From Rotaria sordida (lineage: Eukaryota > Rotifera > Eurotatoria > Philodinida > Philodinidae), in assembly GCA_905250125.1 (NCBI GenBank), contig CAJNOL010000248.1, positions 62,001-126,000 of the forward strand: 64,000 bases of DNA, written 5' to 3'. Numbering within the stretch: the stretch's first letter is position 1; each line of letters starts with the position of its first letter. The translations under genes were made by a program, and so were the position numbers. The notes beneath the pieces were generated by a model. That model worked only from the letters and a program-made list of their open reading frames with translations. It did no database searches and was not told the origin of the DNA. This document shows, piece after piece, positions 10,282 through 21,077 of the stretch.

Positions 10282-13200
10282 CTAATTGACTTCCATTTCA
10301 AATTGTTCCGAAAGTCGTTCAATATTCAATTTCATCTTCCATAGAATTTCATGTCCGGAGGGCAGACATTTCCTGTAGATAGCCAACGCTTGTTGATAAT
10401 AATGAAGTGCCAATATAGATTTATGAAGGTTTTCATAAATCTCACCTATCTTCAATAAACTATGGCCAATGTTCTCATGATCTGGTGGTAAAACTTTGAG
10501 ACGCTTTAAGAAACAATTCTGTTGATATATAAGAGAAAGTTCGTGCTCGCCTCTTGTTCTTTGTACTTGTGACAACCAATCAAGTATGTTAGTGATGGAT
10601 AGATCTTGTGAAGGTAGGCTAGTTTCTTTAATTAATAAACACCTTTCCAAATATTCAATAGCAAGATCAAACTGAGACTTTCTATTAAAGTTAGTAGCAA
10701 TCCAGAATAGGCAATGAGCAATTTCAATAAGATCATCCGGATAATATTCTTCGAATATGATCAATGCTTGTTGATAAAAGTCGAGAGATTCATCATATTT
10801 TGTTTGCTCAAACAGAATACTACCGATGTTCTTAAGATTGGTAACAATTCTGAATTGATCTCTAGGTGAGTTACTTCTAAGAACGGCCAACGCTTGACGT
10901 TGAAAGTGGAGAGCCTCATCATATTTTCTTTGCTTTTTCAAAGTTTGAGCGATGTTATTTAAACAAGTAGTGTAATTTGAATGATTGAATGAATTCTTCT
11001 CGTAAAATGTCAGTGCTCGATAATAAAAATCGAGAGCTTCATCATATTTTTCTTGATTACTTAGTATATTACCAATCGAACGCAAACAAATAGCAAGCTT
11101 TTCATGACCGGATGGATAATATTGCTCATAAATTGTCATTGCTCGTCGGCAGAAATCGAGGGCTTCATCATATTTTCCTTGTAGACTAAGAGCGATACTG
11201 ATATATCGCAAACTTCCAGCAATATCAACATGACCAGATGGATAGCAGTTTTCTAAGATTGTTAAAGCTCGTTGATAACAATCAAGTGCTAGATTATATT
11301 CTCTTTGATCCATTCGAGTGTGGCCGATGCGATTCAAGCTATCCGCAATTTTCTCATGACAAGAGGAATAATTTTCTTCTCGAATTGCCAATGCTTTCTG
11401 TTGAAACTCAATAGCTTCTACATACTTTCCTTGTTTTCTCAGGTCATCAGCAATATTGATAAGACCATTAGCAATATCAATAGAATTCGATGGGCAACAT
11501 TTTTCGTAGATTTTCAGCGCTCGTTGATAGAAGTTGACAGCGTCATCATACTTTCTTTGCCAATGCAGAGCTTTTCCAATATTGCTAAGTATGATAGCGA
11601 TGTCAGCATAGCCAAATGCATGGCATTTCTCTCGAATAACTAATGATCGTTGATAGAATTCAATAGCTTCATCATATTTCTCTTGTCTATATAGGACATT
11701 ACCAATAAAGTTCAGGCTCTTCGCGATATCATCATGAGAAAATTCATGATGTTTTTCTTGAATAGCCAAGGCTTTTTGATAAAGCTGAAGAGCTTCATCG
11801 TACTTCTTTTGTTTATATAGAGTGTTACCAATAAAGCTGAAACTATGGGAAATTTCGATGTGATCATCAGGATAGAAGTTCTCCTGTATTGAAAGTGCCC
11901 GTCGATAATAGTCAATTGCTATATCATACTTTTCTTCATCGTACAGAACATGACCGATATGATTGATAGTATCAGCTATGAAGACACTACCTGATGGATA
12001 ATATTTCTCTTGAATTTCTAATGCTTTCTGATGATATTCAATTGCTTTATCGAAGTTTTCTTGTCGATGAAATGTTGTACCAATATTATTGAGGGTTGTC
12101 GCAATGTCCACATGACCATTTGAATAATACTTCTCTTGCACTTCAAGTGCACATTCATAAAACTTCAAGGCTTCATTGAATTTTTTCTGTCTAATGAGAA
12201 GATTACCGATGTAATTGAGAGTATTAGCTATCTCATGCTGACAAGATGGATAATATTTTTCTTGCATTTCGAGTGCTCTTCGATGGTAATCAAGAGCTTC
12301 ATCATACTTTTCTTGCTTGCGTAATGTAACTCCGATATTATTCATATAAGAAACAATGGAAGAACGATCAGATGGATTATGTTTTTCGATAGTTGCTAGT
12401 GCTCGTCGATCCAAATTAACAGCTTCATTGTATTTTTCTTGCTTATGTAAGATGTTAGCCATACTACTGAGGCTAAAGGCCATTGAGACACTACCTGAAG
12501 GGTAATAGCTCTTCTGCATGGTTAGCGCTCGTTGACAATAGCATAGAGCTTCATTATATTTTGATTGGTAAAGTAGTAGATCAGAGATAAGATTGAGAGT
12601 GTTGGCAATTTTAGCATAATAAGATGGATAATATTTCTCTTGAAGTGCTAGTGCTCGTTGATGAAAATCAAGAGCTTCATCATACTTTCCTCGTTTCTTT
12701 TGTATATAGCCAATGCTGTTTAGAGTACAAATAATGTCGTCATGACCAAGAAAATAATATTTCTGTGCAATTTTCAGCATTTTTTCGTGAAATGTCAGAG
12801 CTTCATCATATTTGCCTTGTCTACAGTGAACATTTCCTATCCCACAATAACTATAAGCTATATCGATATGACCAGATGGATAATACTTTTGTAGCATTGT
12901 CAATGCTCGTTCATAAATCTTCAGAGCTTCATCATGTTTACCTTCGAGATAGAGAATATAACCGATGTAGTTGAGGGTGGAGGCAATGTATATATGACCA
13001 TCTGGATAATATCTTAGATAGATTGACATTGCTTGTTGACAGAAATCGAGAGCTTTATCATACTTTCCTTGATACGTAAGAACCTGACCAATGTAGCCAA
13101 GACTAACAGCGATATCGATATGAGGCGATTGATAGTATTCTTTGAGCATCGCTAGAGCTTGTTGATGAAAGATAAGTGCTTCATCATACTTGGCTTGCCG

Positions 13201-15117
13201 AAAGAGGATTTTGCCAAAGCTACGAAGATTAGTAGCAATCAGGACATCACCACCTGAATTAATCTGCTTCGTTTGCAACGAGCCACTTTTCTGTATGTTT
13301 CGACATATGTTCATCAAACATCTTTCTTTCAACGGTTTACCGATGAGTCCCATTTTGTCGGCGGTATACTTCAATGGAAATCGAAACGAAATTCGTCGAA
13401 ATTTTGTAGTGCAATACCATCGAAAAATTCGTCGGAACTTTATCGTACAATACCATCGAGAATTCGATTGAGAGAATCCACTTGAATTCAATGAAACTGG
13501 CCAGAGTGATGCTCGAATATGAATCAGCACACTATTAAGTTGATAATTCGGTGGACAAGGCCTATTATTCTTGGTAGAGGAATACTTTTGTTTTCGTATT
13601 GCCAATGCTCGCTCATAATAATTCTGAGCTTCTTCGTACTTTCCTTCTAGATAAAGAATTTCACCAATATTGAAGAGTATATTAGCTGAATCCTTGATTT
13701 GTGTTGATTTGATATTCGTCATCCGTTCATAAGCACGATCATAATATTTTCGTGCTTCATTCCATTCTCCTTTCCATTGAAGAACCTCGCCAAGACTATA
13801 CTCAATCTTTACGAGATCTTCATTGTTGGTATTCGAGTTGTTCAATAAATGTTGAAAGAAGTGTTGTGATTGATTCCATTGACCCATATCACACATCAAT
13901 CGTCCAAAGAGAATTTTGATACTTAAATCTTCCATTTGACGATGTGAGTCTTCGATATATTTTTCTTTAATAAGTTGACCTTCATTTGATGCACTAATTT
14001 CAATCAAACACATTTTCTCTTCCATTCTCACACTTGTCAATAGAAACGTGACATTTAAATCGAAGATAATTTCTTCTTGTTCTTCATATGGAATTCCGTT
14101 AAATTGCATGATGTTAGCAACAATGACACTGTTGTTCATATATTGTAGATCGCATTCGATTACTAGGAGAACAGAAATAAGATCACTTTGTTTCGAAGGT
14201 TTCATTGCTTGGTTCAATGCAGTTGAACGAAGAATATTTGCTGTGAAAAATCCATTGTTTGAAACTAGTTTACCTTCGTTCTCTTTGAATTTCTTGATTT
14301 GATCACTTGTCAATTTCATTCCTCGATACATGAATAGTGTTTCTTTATCAGATTCGACCATCTTTTTGTGTTCTCGAACGAGACTTTCTGTCAGATCTTT
14401 CATAAAATATCGAAATGTGAAGAGTTGATCGATATCTTTTGTTCTCAATGCTTTGTTGATGTTTTTGTAGAGAAATGATTTCTTCAGATACCATTGAAGT
14501 GCTTCTTCTGAACGATATTCATTTTCAAATTTCTTAAGCACTTCCAATTCTTTGATATTGTCTCGATAATAGGAACGACATGCATCGATCATTTCTTGTT
14601 TAGCATCTTCATCATATGTTAACTGAAAAAGAACATCATGATAAAGTTGAAACCAAAGAAGATCAGCAGTTTGTTTTGATAGATCTTTTGTCAAGCGTTC
14701 ATTTTGATCAAAGAAGCTGAATATTTGTAAATCTCGATCGAGCAAATCCACTTGCTCTTGAATTGATAAACACAATAAATCGAGTTCATCATAGATACCA
14801 ATAAATTTTGAATGTTCAAGAACAAAATGTTCATTATCGACTTTTTCCCAGTTGAAGACAAAGATACTATCAATTTGAGATAGAGTTACAATATGAGGCA
14901 ATATTTGTGGTGCATCATAAATCGAAGAGATGAAAAAGACTATTTCATTATGAATCGATTGAATGAAACTAATGCAAGATTCGACCTGAGTATGAAATAC
15001 AATAAAATCATTGATTTGACGTAATTGTTTCTTTATTTGTTCTACATAATCATTAGAACCGATCTTTGAATCGCACCAAATTACAGTAATGTCCTCTTTG
15101 TTATTAATTCTATTCAT
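10282..15117 (-). CDS. ADP-ribosyltransferase with long TPR array
   Basis: A single 1611-codon exon. After an N-terminal region of about 130 residues (ITVIWCDSKIG start), residues about 150-380 form an R-S-E class mono-ADP-ribosyltransferase domain: the Arg of MYRGMKL (about 265), GFFTANILRSTAL carrying the Ser/Thr motif, and EEQEEIIF with the catalytic ExE (about 348). From about residue 400 to the end run roughly two dozen 42-residue TPR/kinesin-light-chain-like repeats with the signature KYDEALDFYQRALAIQEKYY. It would transfer ADP-ribose from NAD+ to protein side chains, with the TPRs binding partners; the substrate is unknown. The key residues appear intact. Residues about 514-617 are a non-TPR insertion that keeps the frame. 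Such intronless ART-TPR genes are typical of bdelloids. No signal peptide or membrane segment is seen. Confidence 0.85.
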   Translation of the reverse strand: MNRINNKEDITVIWCDSKIGSNDYVEQIKKQLRQINDFIVFHTQVESCISFIQSIHNEIVFFISSIYDAPQILPHIVTLSQIDSIFVFNWEKVDNEHFVLEHSKFIGIYDELDLLCLSIQEQVDLLDRDLQIFSFFDQNERLTKDLSKQTADLLWFQLYHDVLFQLTYDEDAKQEMIDACRSYYRDNIKELEVLKKFENEYRSEEALQWYLKKSFLYKNINKALRTKDIDQLFTFRYFMKDLTESLVREHKKMVESDKETLFMYRGMKLTSDQIKKFKENEGKLVSNNGFFTANILRSTALNQAMKPSKQSDLISVLLVIECDLQYMNNSVIVANIMQFNGIPYEEQEEIIFDLNVTFLLTSVRMEEKMCLIEISASNEGQLIKEKYIEDSHRQMEDLSIKILFGRLMCDMGQWNQSQHFFQHLLNNSNTNNEDLVKIEYSLGEVLQWKGEWNEARKYYDRAYERMTNIKSTQIKDSANILFNIGEILYLEGKYEEAQNYYERALAIRKQKYSSTKNNRPCPPNYQLNSVLIHIRASLWPVSLNSSGFSQSNSRWYCTIKFRRIFRWYCTTKFRRISFRFPLKYTADKMGLIGKPLKERCLMNICRNIQKSGSLQTKQINSGGDVLIATNLRSFGKILFRQAKYDEALIFHQQALAMLKEYYQSPHIDIAVSLGYIGQVLTYQGKYDKALDFCQQAMSIYLRYYPDGHIYIASTLNYIGYILYLEGKHDEALKIYERALTMLQKYYPSGHIDIAYSYCGIGNVHCRQGKYDEALTFHEKMLKIAQKYYFLGHDDIICTLNSIGYIQKKRGKYDEALDFHQRALALQEKYYPSYYAKIANTLNLISDLLLYQSKYNEALCYCQRALTMQKSYYPSGSVSMAFSLSSMANILHKQEKYNEAVNLDRRALATIEKHNPSDRSSIVSYMNNIGVTLRKQEKYDEALDYHRRALEMQEKYYPSCQHEIANTLNYIGNLLIRQKKFNEALKFYECALEVQEKYYSNGHVDIATTLNNIGTTFHRQENFDKAIEYHQKALEIQEKYYPSGSVFIADTINHIGHVLYDEEKYDIAIDYYRRALSIQENFYPDDHIEISHSFSFIGNTLYKQKKYDEALQLYQKALAIQEKHHEFSHDDIAKSLNFIGNVLYRQEKYDEAIEFYQRSLVIREKCHAFGYADIAIILSNIGKALHWQRKYDDAVNFYQRALKIYEKCCPSNSIDIANGLINIADDLRKQGKYVEAIEFQQKALAIREENYSSCHEKIADSLNRIGHTRMDQREYNLALDCYQRALTILENCYPSGHVDIAGSLRYISIALSLQGKYDEALDFCRRAMTIYEQYYPSGHEKLAICLRSIGNILSNQEKYDEALDFYYRALTFYEKNSFNHSNYTTCLNNIAQTLKKQRKYDEALHFQRQALAVLRSNSPRDQFRIVTNLKNIGSILFEQTKYDESLDFYQQALIIFEEYYPDDLIEIAHCLFWIATNFNRKSQFDLAIEYLERCLLIKETSLPSQDLSITNILDWLSQVQRTRGEHELSLIYQQNCFLKRLKVLPPDHENIGHSLLKIGEIYENLHKSILALHYYQQALAIYRKCLPSGHEILWKMKLNIERLSEQFEMEVN
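13265..13575 (-). other. in-frame non-TPR insertion inside the ART/TPR gene
   Basis: Between RKQKYSST and the next TPR start (VLIATNLRSFGKILF) the 42-residue periodicity is broken by about 100 residues of Arg/Ser/Phe-rich sequence unlike the rest of the protein. It contains a 36-bp tandem duplication at 13391-13462, translated on the minus strand as RWYCTIKFRRIF then RWYCTTKFRRIS. The frame stays open through it. I found no GT-AG pair that would splice it out in frame, so it is treated as coding or as a recent insertion. Confidence 0.55.
13391..13462. repeat. 36-bp tandem duplication
   Basis: Two adjacent copies of a 36-bp unit beginning ATTCGTCGAA/ATTCGTCGGA and containing AATACCATCGA. The unit is a multiple of three and keeps the ART/TPR frame. 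Confidence 0.7.
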
Positions 15118-16375
15118 TATTTTCGATGAATTTTCTAGAATAATAGAAGATGTTGTAATCTATAGTAAAAACATTACGATAGTTGTTCAATTGAAATGTC
15201 AAATAGTCATTTGAATAAGAAAACAACTGACTTTAAATCTTGCAATAATGAAAAAAAACTGTAAATTTTCACGACACAAAAAATGTGAGTGTACAGGTCA
15301 CTCATCGTGCCATCGGCATTGGTGGGTTCTGTTGGGCTTCGAGAGATGTTTAACTCAAAATATTCTGTCATGCAGTTTACTAAGCAGTCCTGCTCGGAAA
15401 GAAATTGACAGAAGAAAGGAATCTGTCAGAGGACTAATTGATGGAATTCGGTTGAAAATAATCAATGGTTCTTGGCCTTTCAAGAAAGAGACCTGAATGA
15501 GAGCGTTCATTTTCCAATATATGCCCCACAAAAAAGGAAAAAGTCTGAGTTATTCTCTTAAATATTTCATTATCATGATAAAGGCACATATGAAAAAAAT
15601 GACTAGATAATCTGAGAGCAGTATAGAAATATCTAATCAATTTTCTATAAACACAATATTATCGTGATGGCATATTCAAGAAAACAACAGAAAATATTTT
15701 TATCCGAGGATATGTATTTGACACACAAAAATCAAGAAGGATTAGTTGAGAAGTACGATTATCAGAGACACAAGCATTTTGAACAATTATTTTTAGTATT
15801 TCAGTGACACTTAGTATTGCAGTACAAATATTAGAGAGTTCTTAAAATCAATCTCACTCTTGAAAATAGTACTAGATAAGAATTGCCTACGAAATCGAAA
15901 GGTACAGGATTCAGATTGCAAAAAAAAATTGTTAATTCTTACTTATGTGAGAATAAGTAAGCAAAGAAGAAAGAAGCCATTACTATCGTCTATTCATGTG
16001 ACTTGACTTACCTTATAAAGTAAGACTAGTAGAACGAGTGATAATATTAAAATATACGCATTGATCGGCTAATATGACGCATACATCGTTGAAAGGAAAT
16101 GACTAGTTGTATTCAAATGCGATATGTTTATATGTGCAAAAGAAATATTTTTTCTTTCACAACGTGAGTAGACTTCGTAATATAGATGCGTCACGCTATT
16201 GATCCTGTTCTGTTCTTGCACAATATCAATCATCTCTCTTTCTCTTACTCATTTTTCACCTTTATGGGCATTGTAATATCCTTCAAACGCATAACGATGC
16301 ATTTTTGTGAACGACCAAATTTTTTCCGAAAGTTTTAAAGTAATAAGTTGAAAAGTTTCAATTTTGAGTAGCTAA

Positions 16376-16657
16376 TCATGTAGGAAACTAATAGAATTAG
16401 CATTAATTGCTTGGAAAGATGCTGATTGTTATTCATTTTCAATAGTCATTAACATCGTTGTTGAAGAACATACAACTTGCATATGTGTACGAGATGTTTT
16501 CGATTGTACTTTCATAAAAGAGAAACATTGTACTAACTGTAAATGGATTTGTGAATTAAATCGTGTAATTTGCATTAAACTGGAGAGAGAGAAAAAAAGT
16601 GCAGAACAGTATCTGAAAATAACTTCACTGAGATTCACCATTTCAACTTTTTGCTGA
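16376..16657 (+). CDS. cysteine-rich open frame, possible last exon of a secreted protein
   Basis: An open frame of 93 codons ending at TGA 16655-16657. The core has eight cysteines: VVEEHTTCICVRDVFDC, then KEKHCTNCKWICELNRVIC. A strong acceptor-like site, a T-rich tract followed by TTCAATAG, ends at 16448, so the exon may start at about 16449. The EHTxCxC segment resembles the last strand of PDGF/VEGF cystine-knot domains, but no RCxGCC half was found upstream, so that family assignment is weak inference. The cysteine spacing would also fit other small secreted domains. It may be a fragment. Confidence 0.3.
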   Translation, partial: SCRKLIELALIAWKDADCYSFSIVINIVVEEHTTCICVRDVFDCTFIKEKHCTNCKWICELNRVICIKLEREKKSAEQYLKITSLRFTISTFC

Positions 16658-16752
16658 ATAATTCACAGAATGTCATAAAATATGAGTACATATCTTGCTC
16701 ATCCTTCCGTACTACATATGATTTCCGCTTATAATGGCCACTATTATCCATC

Positions 16753-17505
16753 TAGAAATATAATGTGCTTCAATGTTTTTTGAATAACTCAAGAAGACAA
16801 ATAGGTAGAGATCTGCGGTTTGCACCAGTTGATAGAAGACGATGGTGGACAGAAACTTATAAAAGAACCAAGAGCTCGTCATACTTTAAAAGTGATGCAT
16901 TTTCTAAATATTTCAAAGATTCGATTATAAGATTATGATATTTCAATAGATTTTTAATTCTTATACCATTGATATATAGGCTGGAGCATCTTCTTTTAGC
17001 CTATCTAAGCCCGACTTTGATAACTATTGTAATTCAAGAGATAAACCATTTTTACTGAAGTTCACTCATCACCTTATCTTTTAGTTTGCGTACTCTGAAT
17101 GCAAGTACAAATAGAGTTAATTAACTACGATAAATCTCTCATTAGTGGTCGTTATGTATGAAGGATACTAAGTAAAAGACAAGACGATCAGTGAAGTTCA
17201 GTAAGAATGTTTTTTTTTCCTTGCATCACAATAGCTATCAAAGTCGGGCTTAGACAGACCAGCAGAAGATGCTCCAGCCTATATATTCCTGATATAAGAA
17301 TTAAAAATCTTTTGAAATGTCATAATCTTATAGTCGAATCTTTGAAAGATTTAGAAAACGCATCACCTTCAAAGTATGACAGGCTCTTGGTTGTTTTATA
17401 GGCTTCTGTCCACCATCGTCTTCTATCGATTGGTGAAAATCGCAGGTCTTACCCTATTTGCCTTCTAGAGTTATTCAGAAAACAATGGAACACATTACAT
17501 TTCTA
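16753..17505. mobile_element. foldback MITE, TIR family with ATAATGTGCTTCA ends
   Basis: The left end TAGAAATATAATGTGCTTCA and the right end are inverted repeats, and complementarity continues inward (GTTTTTTGAATAACTC; AGAAGACGATGGTGGACAGA; CAAAGATTCGATTATAAG) to a centre near 17120. The open frame at 17207-17401 is just one arm of the palindrome. Related arms occur in tektin intron 5, raptor intron 3 and at 36715-36895. Confidence 0.8.
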
Positions 17506-17509
17506 AATT

Positions 17510-18220
17510 GACAATCATTTTAATTACACAAAAAATAAAACTAAAATCTCTCTGCATTACATAAATGATAGTTGTGTAGTAAAACGATGATTTATAAAAT
17601 CAATATTAATCGATGCTAATCTTTAGTCGACTGAGGAAAGAAGTTTTTGATTGTTGGATTAATGAGAACAATGAAAAGAAAGAACGGAAGCGAAAACGAC
17701 TACAAAATCAGGTGCTTTTCAATTCTTTTAGAAGTGATCTTTGTGAAAAAAAAGATGACTTGAGTTTTGTTTAGATATTATGTTTTTTTTCTTACATTTT
17801 TCACCAGTCTTTAACAGATTTTGATTGAAAAAAGTAGATGTTTAGTGGAAACTAGTAACATATTTAGCATCAACATAAAACACTGAGTTGACTCATGTGT
17901 TTCGAAATTTTTCAGCGAACTATTTTTTATCGAAAAAATTCTTCGAAGATCTACCTCGAGATTCGCTGAACAAATGAATTTTATTAGAAAATCATTTCAT
18001 CAGTCGAAAACAATTCGGAACCTATAAAACATCAGTGAGACACAAAAGAACAAATAACTAAAACAATAAAAATGGTATTTTGATTAAATTCATTTTTTTT
18101 TACTGGTCTCTAAAGGAAATCCAGCTGAATTTTTCGAGAAAAAAAATTTCTCGATAAACTCCAAAATATATATGAGTCGACTCAGTTTTTTATATTGATT
18201 TCAAATATGTTACTAGTTTT
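17510..18220. other. gene-free stretch
   Basis: AT-rich sequence between two transposable elements. A word near 17907-17960 (TTCAGCGAA ... TTCGCTGAA) forms a small inverted repeat; nothing else stands out. Confidence 0.35.
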
Positions 18221-18222
18221 GA

Positions 18223-18982
18223 TTAACTCTTTACCTCCCATTGGCAATTGGAATTGCCATTTTTAGAAATACCGTAAACAATTTAGCATCTGAAGTATTA
18301 AGAATCTTCTTGCATATTTTCTGTAGCAAATTCCCTAAGCTATTGATTGGCAAAAAAAAGAATCTTTAATCATGGCTCTGTTTCCAAGATGTCAGACTTA
18401 CAAAAAGGTAAACAGACTGCCATTATTTATAAAAGTGAGCATCATTTGTTGTTATATAAACCTTTGAAGCAGATGTAGCTGGGTGTAAGCGTCGAAATTG
18501 GACAAGAACATACTCAAACCACACTCAGATTAACACCAATATTCACACCGTAATTTTTTCAGATCTTATCATATTTGAAGTTGAAGAACAGCGTATCAAT
18601 AATTATGCTCTTTATTTATCAGTTCAGTTATTTCGAGAAGATCAGAGATTATCTGCATATAAACTTGCTTCAGATGCTCATGCGTCGTAGGAAAAAGAAG
18701 AATATTTTTTATATATTAATTTTTCCTTGTTTGTATTATTAAAATACAACAATATATGATATTTTTTGCAAAACCAATAAACTATTTTCAAAAAACTAAA
18801 AGAGTGGTTTTCATGTCGCTACCCCTCAATGGCAACTGGAGTTGCCAAATCACCGTGCGTACATGTAAGAAATCTTGGTCAATTTGCTAATACTATTGGC
18901 CTACTAAAGATAACAGTACTCCATTTCACTAATTGTTTTATTAGTGTCTCTTCTGGAACCATTATAGGAGGTAAAAGGTTAA
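18223..18982. mobile_element. piggyBac-like MITE with TTAA duplication
   Basis: TTAA occurs at 18223-18226 and 18979-18982. The ends read inward are CTCTTTACCTCCCAT and CCTTTTACCTCCTAT, a 12-13 of 15 match. Near each end is a short palindromic word, GGCAATTGGAATTGCC (18244) and GGCAACTGGAGTTGCC (18832). TTAA duplication is the hallmark of piggyBac transposons. The interior has no transposase frame. Confidence 0.5.
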
Positions 18983-18989
18983 AAGCCTA

Positions 18990-21060
18990 CTTTCTCCAAA
19001 CAATATCTGCTAAAGATTGGTGAAAATCTATCGACATAATTTTCAGTTAGAAATGCCTTAGTATAGAAAAATTAATACGAGTCAACATTCCTTGAATGAA
19101 TTATCCATTGATGCTACAAACGCGAATATTGACATGTTGACTGTCCCCATGAGAAAAAGTAGTACTTGTTCTACGTTCAACTTTTATTTTCTTTTTAATT
19201 TTAAAATATATTATTTTTTGGAGTGTATTACGTTTATATACCACAAAAATAAGTATTAAACATATCTTCAATGTTTTTTTTTTCATGCAACATATATGAT
19301 TCAACTGTCTCTCTTAGATCAAGTGTTCCTTTTATTTTGTTTTATATCGAAACCCTTTTTTTGTATAAAAAACATCTGAAATTGAGCATTCACTTTTTTT
19401 CTCAAATAAAAGCAAAGTGCTATGTTTTTTAGGACTTTATTATGTTCAGTGCATCATATGTGATTCGACCAAGATCTAGAATACTTCCTTATATCGTATC
19501 GATACGTTCCAATAGTTCAAATGCAGTCAGTTAGTTGCGTCTAACAAATTCTAGTTTCAAATATCATATGATGCATCGGACAGTCAATGTGTTAATAATT
19601 TGAGCAATAAAAAATTTCTAAATTCGCTTGTTGATAATAAATTTTTATAAACTACAAATATAGATTCATTTATGATCAAGTATATAGAAAAAATTTTAAT
19701 TTTTTCTCAAAAAAATTCCACAGTCAAAGGATTAATTGTGTAGATAAATAATATGGTACTTATATCGATAAGGAAACATGTCGGTATTCTGTTAGAGATA
19801 CCAATTAATACGTTGATAAATATTAACGTAGTTAGTTTAATATGATAGTCACCACAATCTCATACGTAATCACAAATCATGGCTATAGGCTTTTTTTCTC
19901 TTGCAAATTTCCGTTCTTTAAGTTCTTAATTCAACTGATAGATTTGATAGTCTTGTTTATTACAAAAAAAAAACAGTGACAGACATGGGATTGACTCGAT
20001 TTCAACTTTTTAACAACGATATCGGTTCTATTCCACAAAAGAAAAATGCGAAGCAATTCCATCCGCAATGAATGATACCATAAAAGGTTAGTTGCTTATT
20101 ATATAAAATAATTCTTGTTTAGAATTTCATATTGAATTTTTGTTGGATTTATGAAATTAACGAATTATAATTTCATTTTCTACAGATGTAAATTGAATAG
20201 TAACAAATCTAACTATAGAACAGGATTCCTTACTTGAAAAAGTATTAATATAAGAGAATCAGAAATTAAAAACAAACTTTTTAAAATATCGTGTCTAGTT
20301 TGAAATCCAAATGAATATTTTTCTTTAAATTCTGGTCAGATCTAATCGACTAGATAATATATATTTTTCCAAACAAAATACGCCATTTGAAAACTAAAAA
20401 GAATTTTTCTATTGATTCGATGTTCAGCAGAAGCTTTATTTATCACACGAAATAACTATTCATCATTCAACCAAGCTGGACGAAAAAAGAATTCGATACG
20501 ATCATCTATGTGCATCATAATGAGACATTGAAACTCTTCTTTAAATATAAACTGTCATAGAGCTTATGAAATTATACACAATAATATTAAGTCAATGATG
20601 CTTAAAAAAAAGTTTCAGATGTTTGTGTCTTCCGTTACATTCTCCTTTATTAATTTTTTTGAGAATGAACAACATAAGAAGCTATGTGTATTTGGTTTCA
20701 TTTCAAATCAGATAGCTACTTAAACTATCTACAAAACATACTTCCCATCTCAGTGAAAAAGACAAAAGAAACACCCGTAATTGCTCTAATTTTGATCAAG
20801 CATCTTAAAAAGATCATTTCCAATTCTCAATTACGATCACAATGGTGACTTTAATCGACGACTAAAGTCTTCTATTCATATCATAATCCATTACTTTATA
20901 GATGTCATCGACATATGGACAAGCCACAATTTACTATGATTTTTCTTTTTTTCGGTCTGTTGCTTAGCAACATTATGCGAGAAGTTGTGATCAATAAAGA
21001 AAAGTTGAATAAATGAAATTCTTCTTTTTTTTTTTAAAAAATAACAAACTAATTGAGTAT
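18990..21060. other. gene-free stretch upstream of tektin
   Basis: AT-rich sequence with no convincing frames. A CATCATATG word near 19456 recurs as its complement near 19565, suggesting an old small foldback element. Confidence 0.35.
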
Positions 21061-21077
21061 TTCGTGTGTGCATAAAG

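Noticed and set aside
13190..13485. Plus-strand open frames opposite the ART/TPR gene
   Set aside because: Shadows of the minus-strand TPR gene and its insertion; no independent start, domain or splice context.
13265..13575. Intron interpretation of the insertion in the ART/TPR gene
   Set aside because: GT-AG pairs tested at its edges (for example the GTATTC donor with either CAG acceptor) produce stops or wrong phase, while the unspliced frame stays open.
17207..17401. 64-residue plus-strand frame
   Set aside because: Lies entirely within one arm of the foldback element at 16753-17505.
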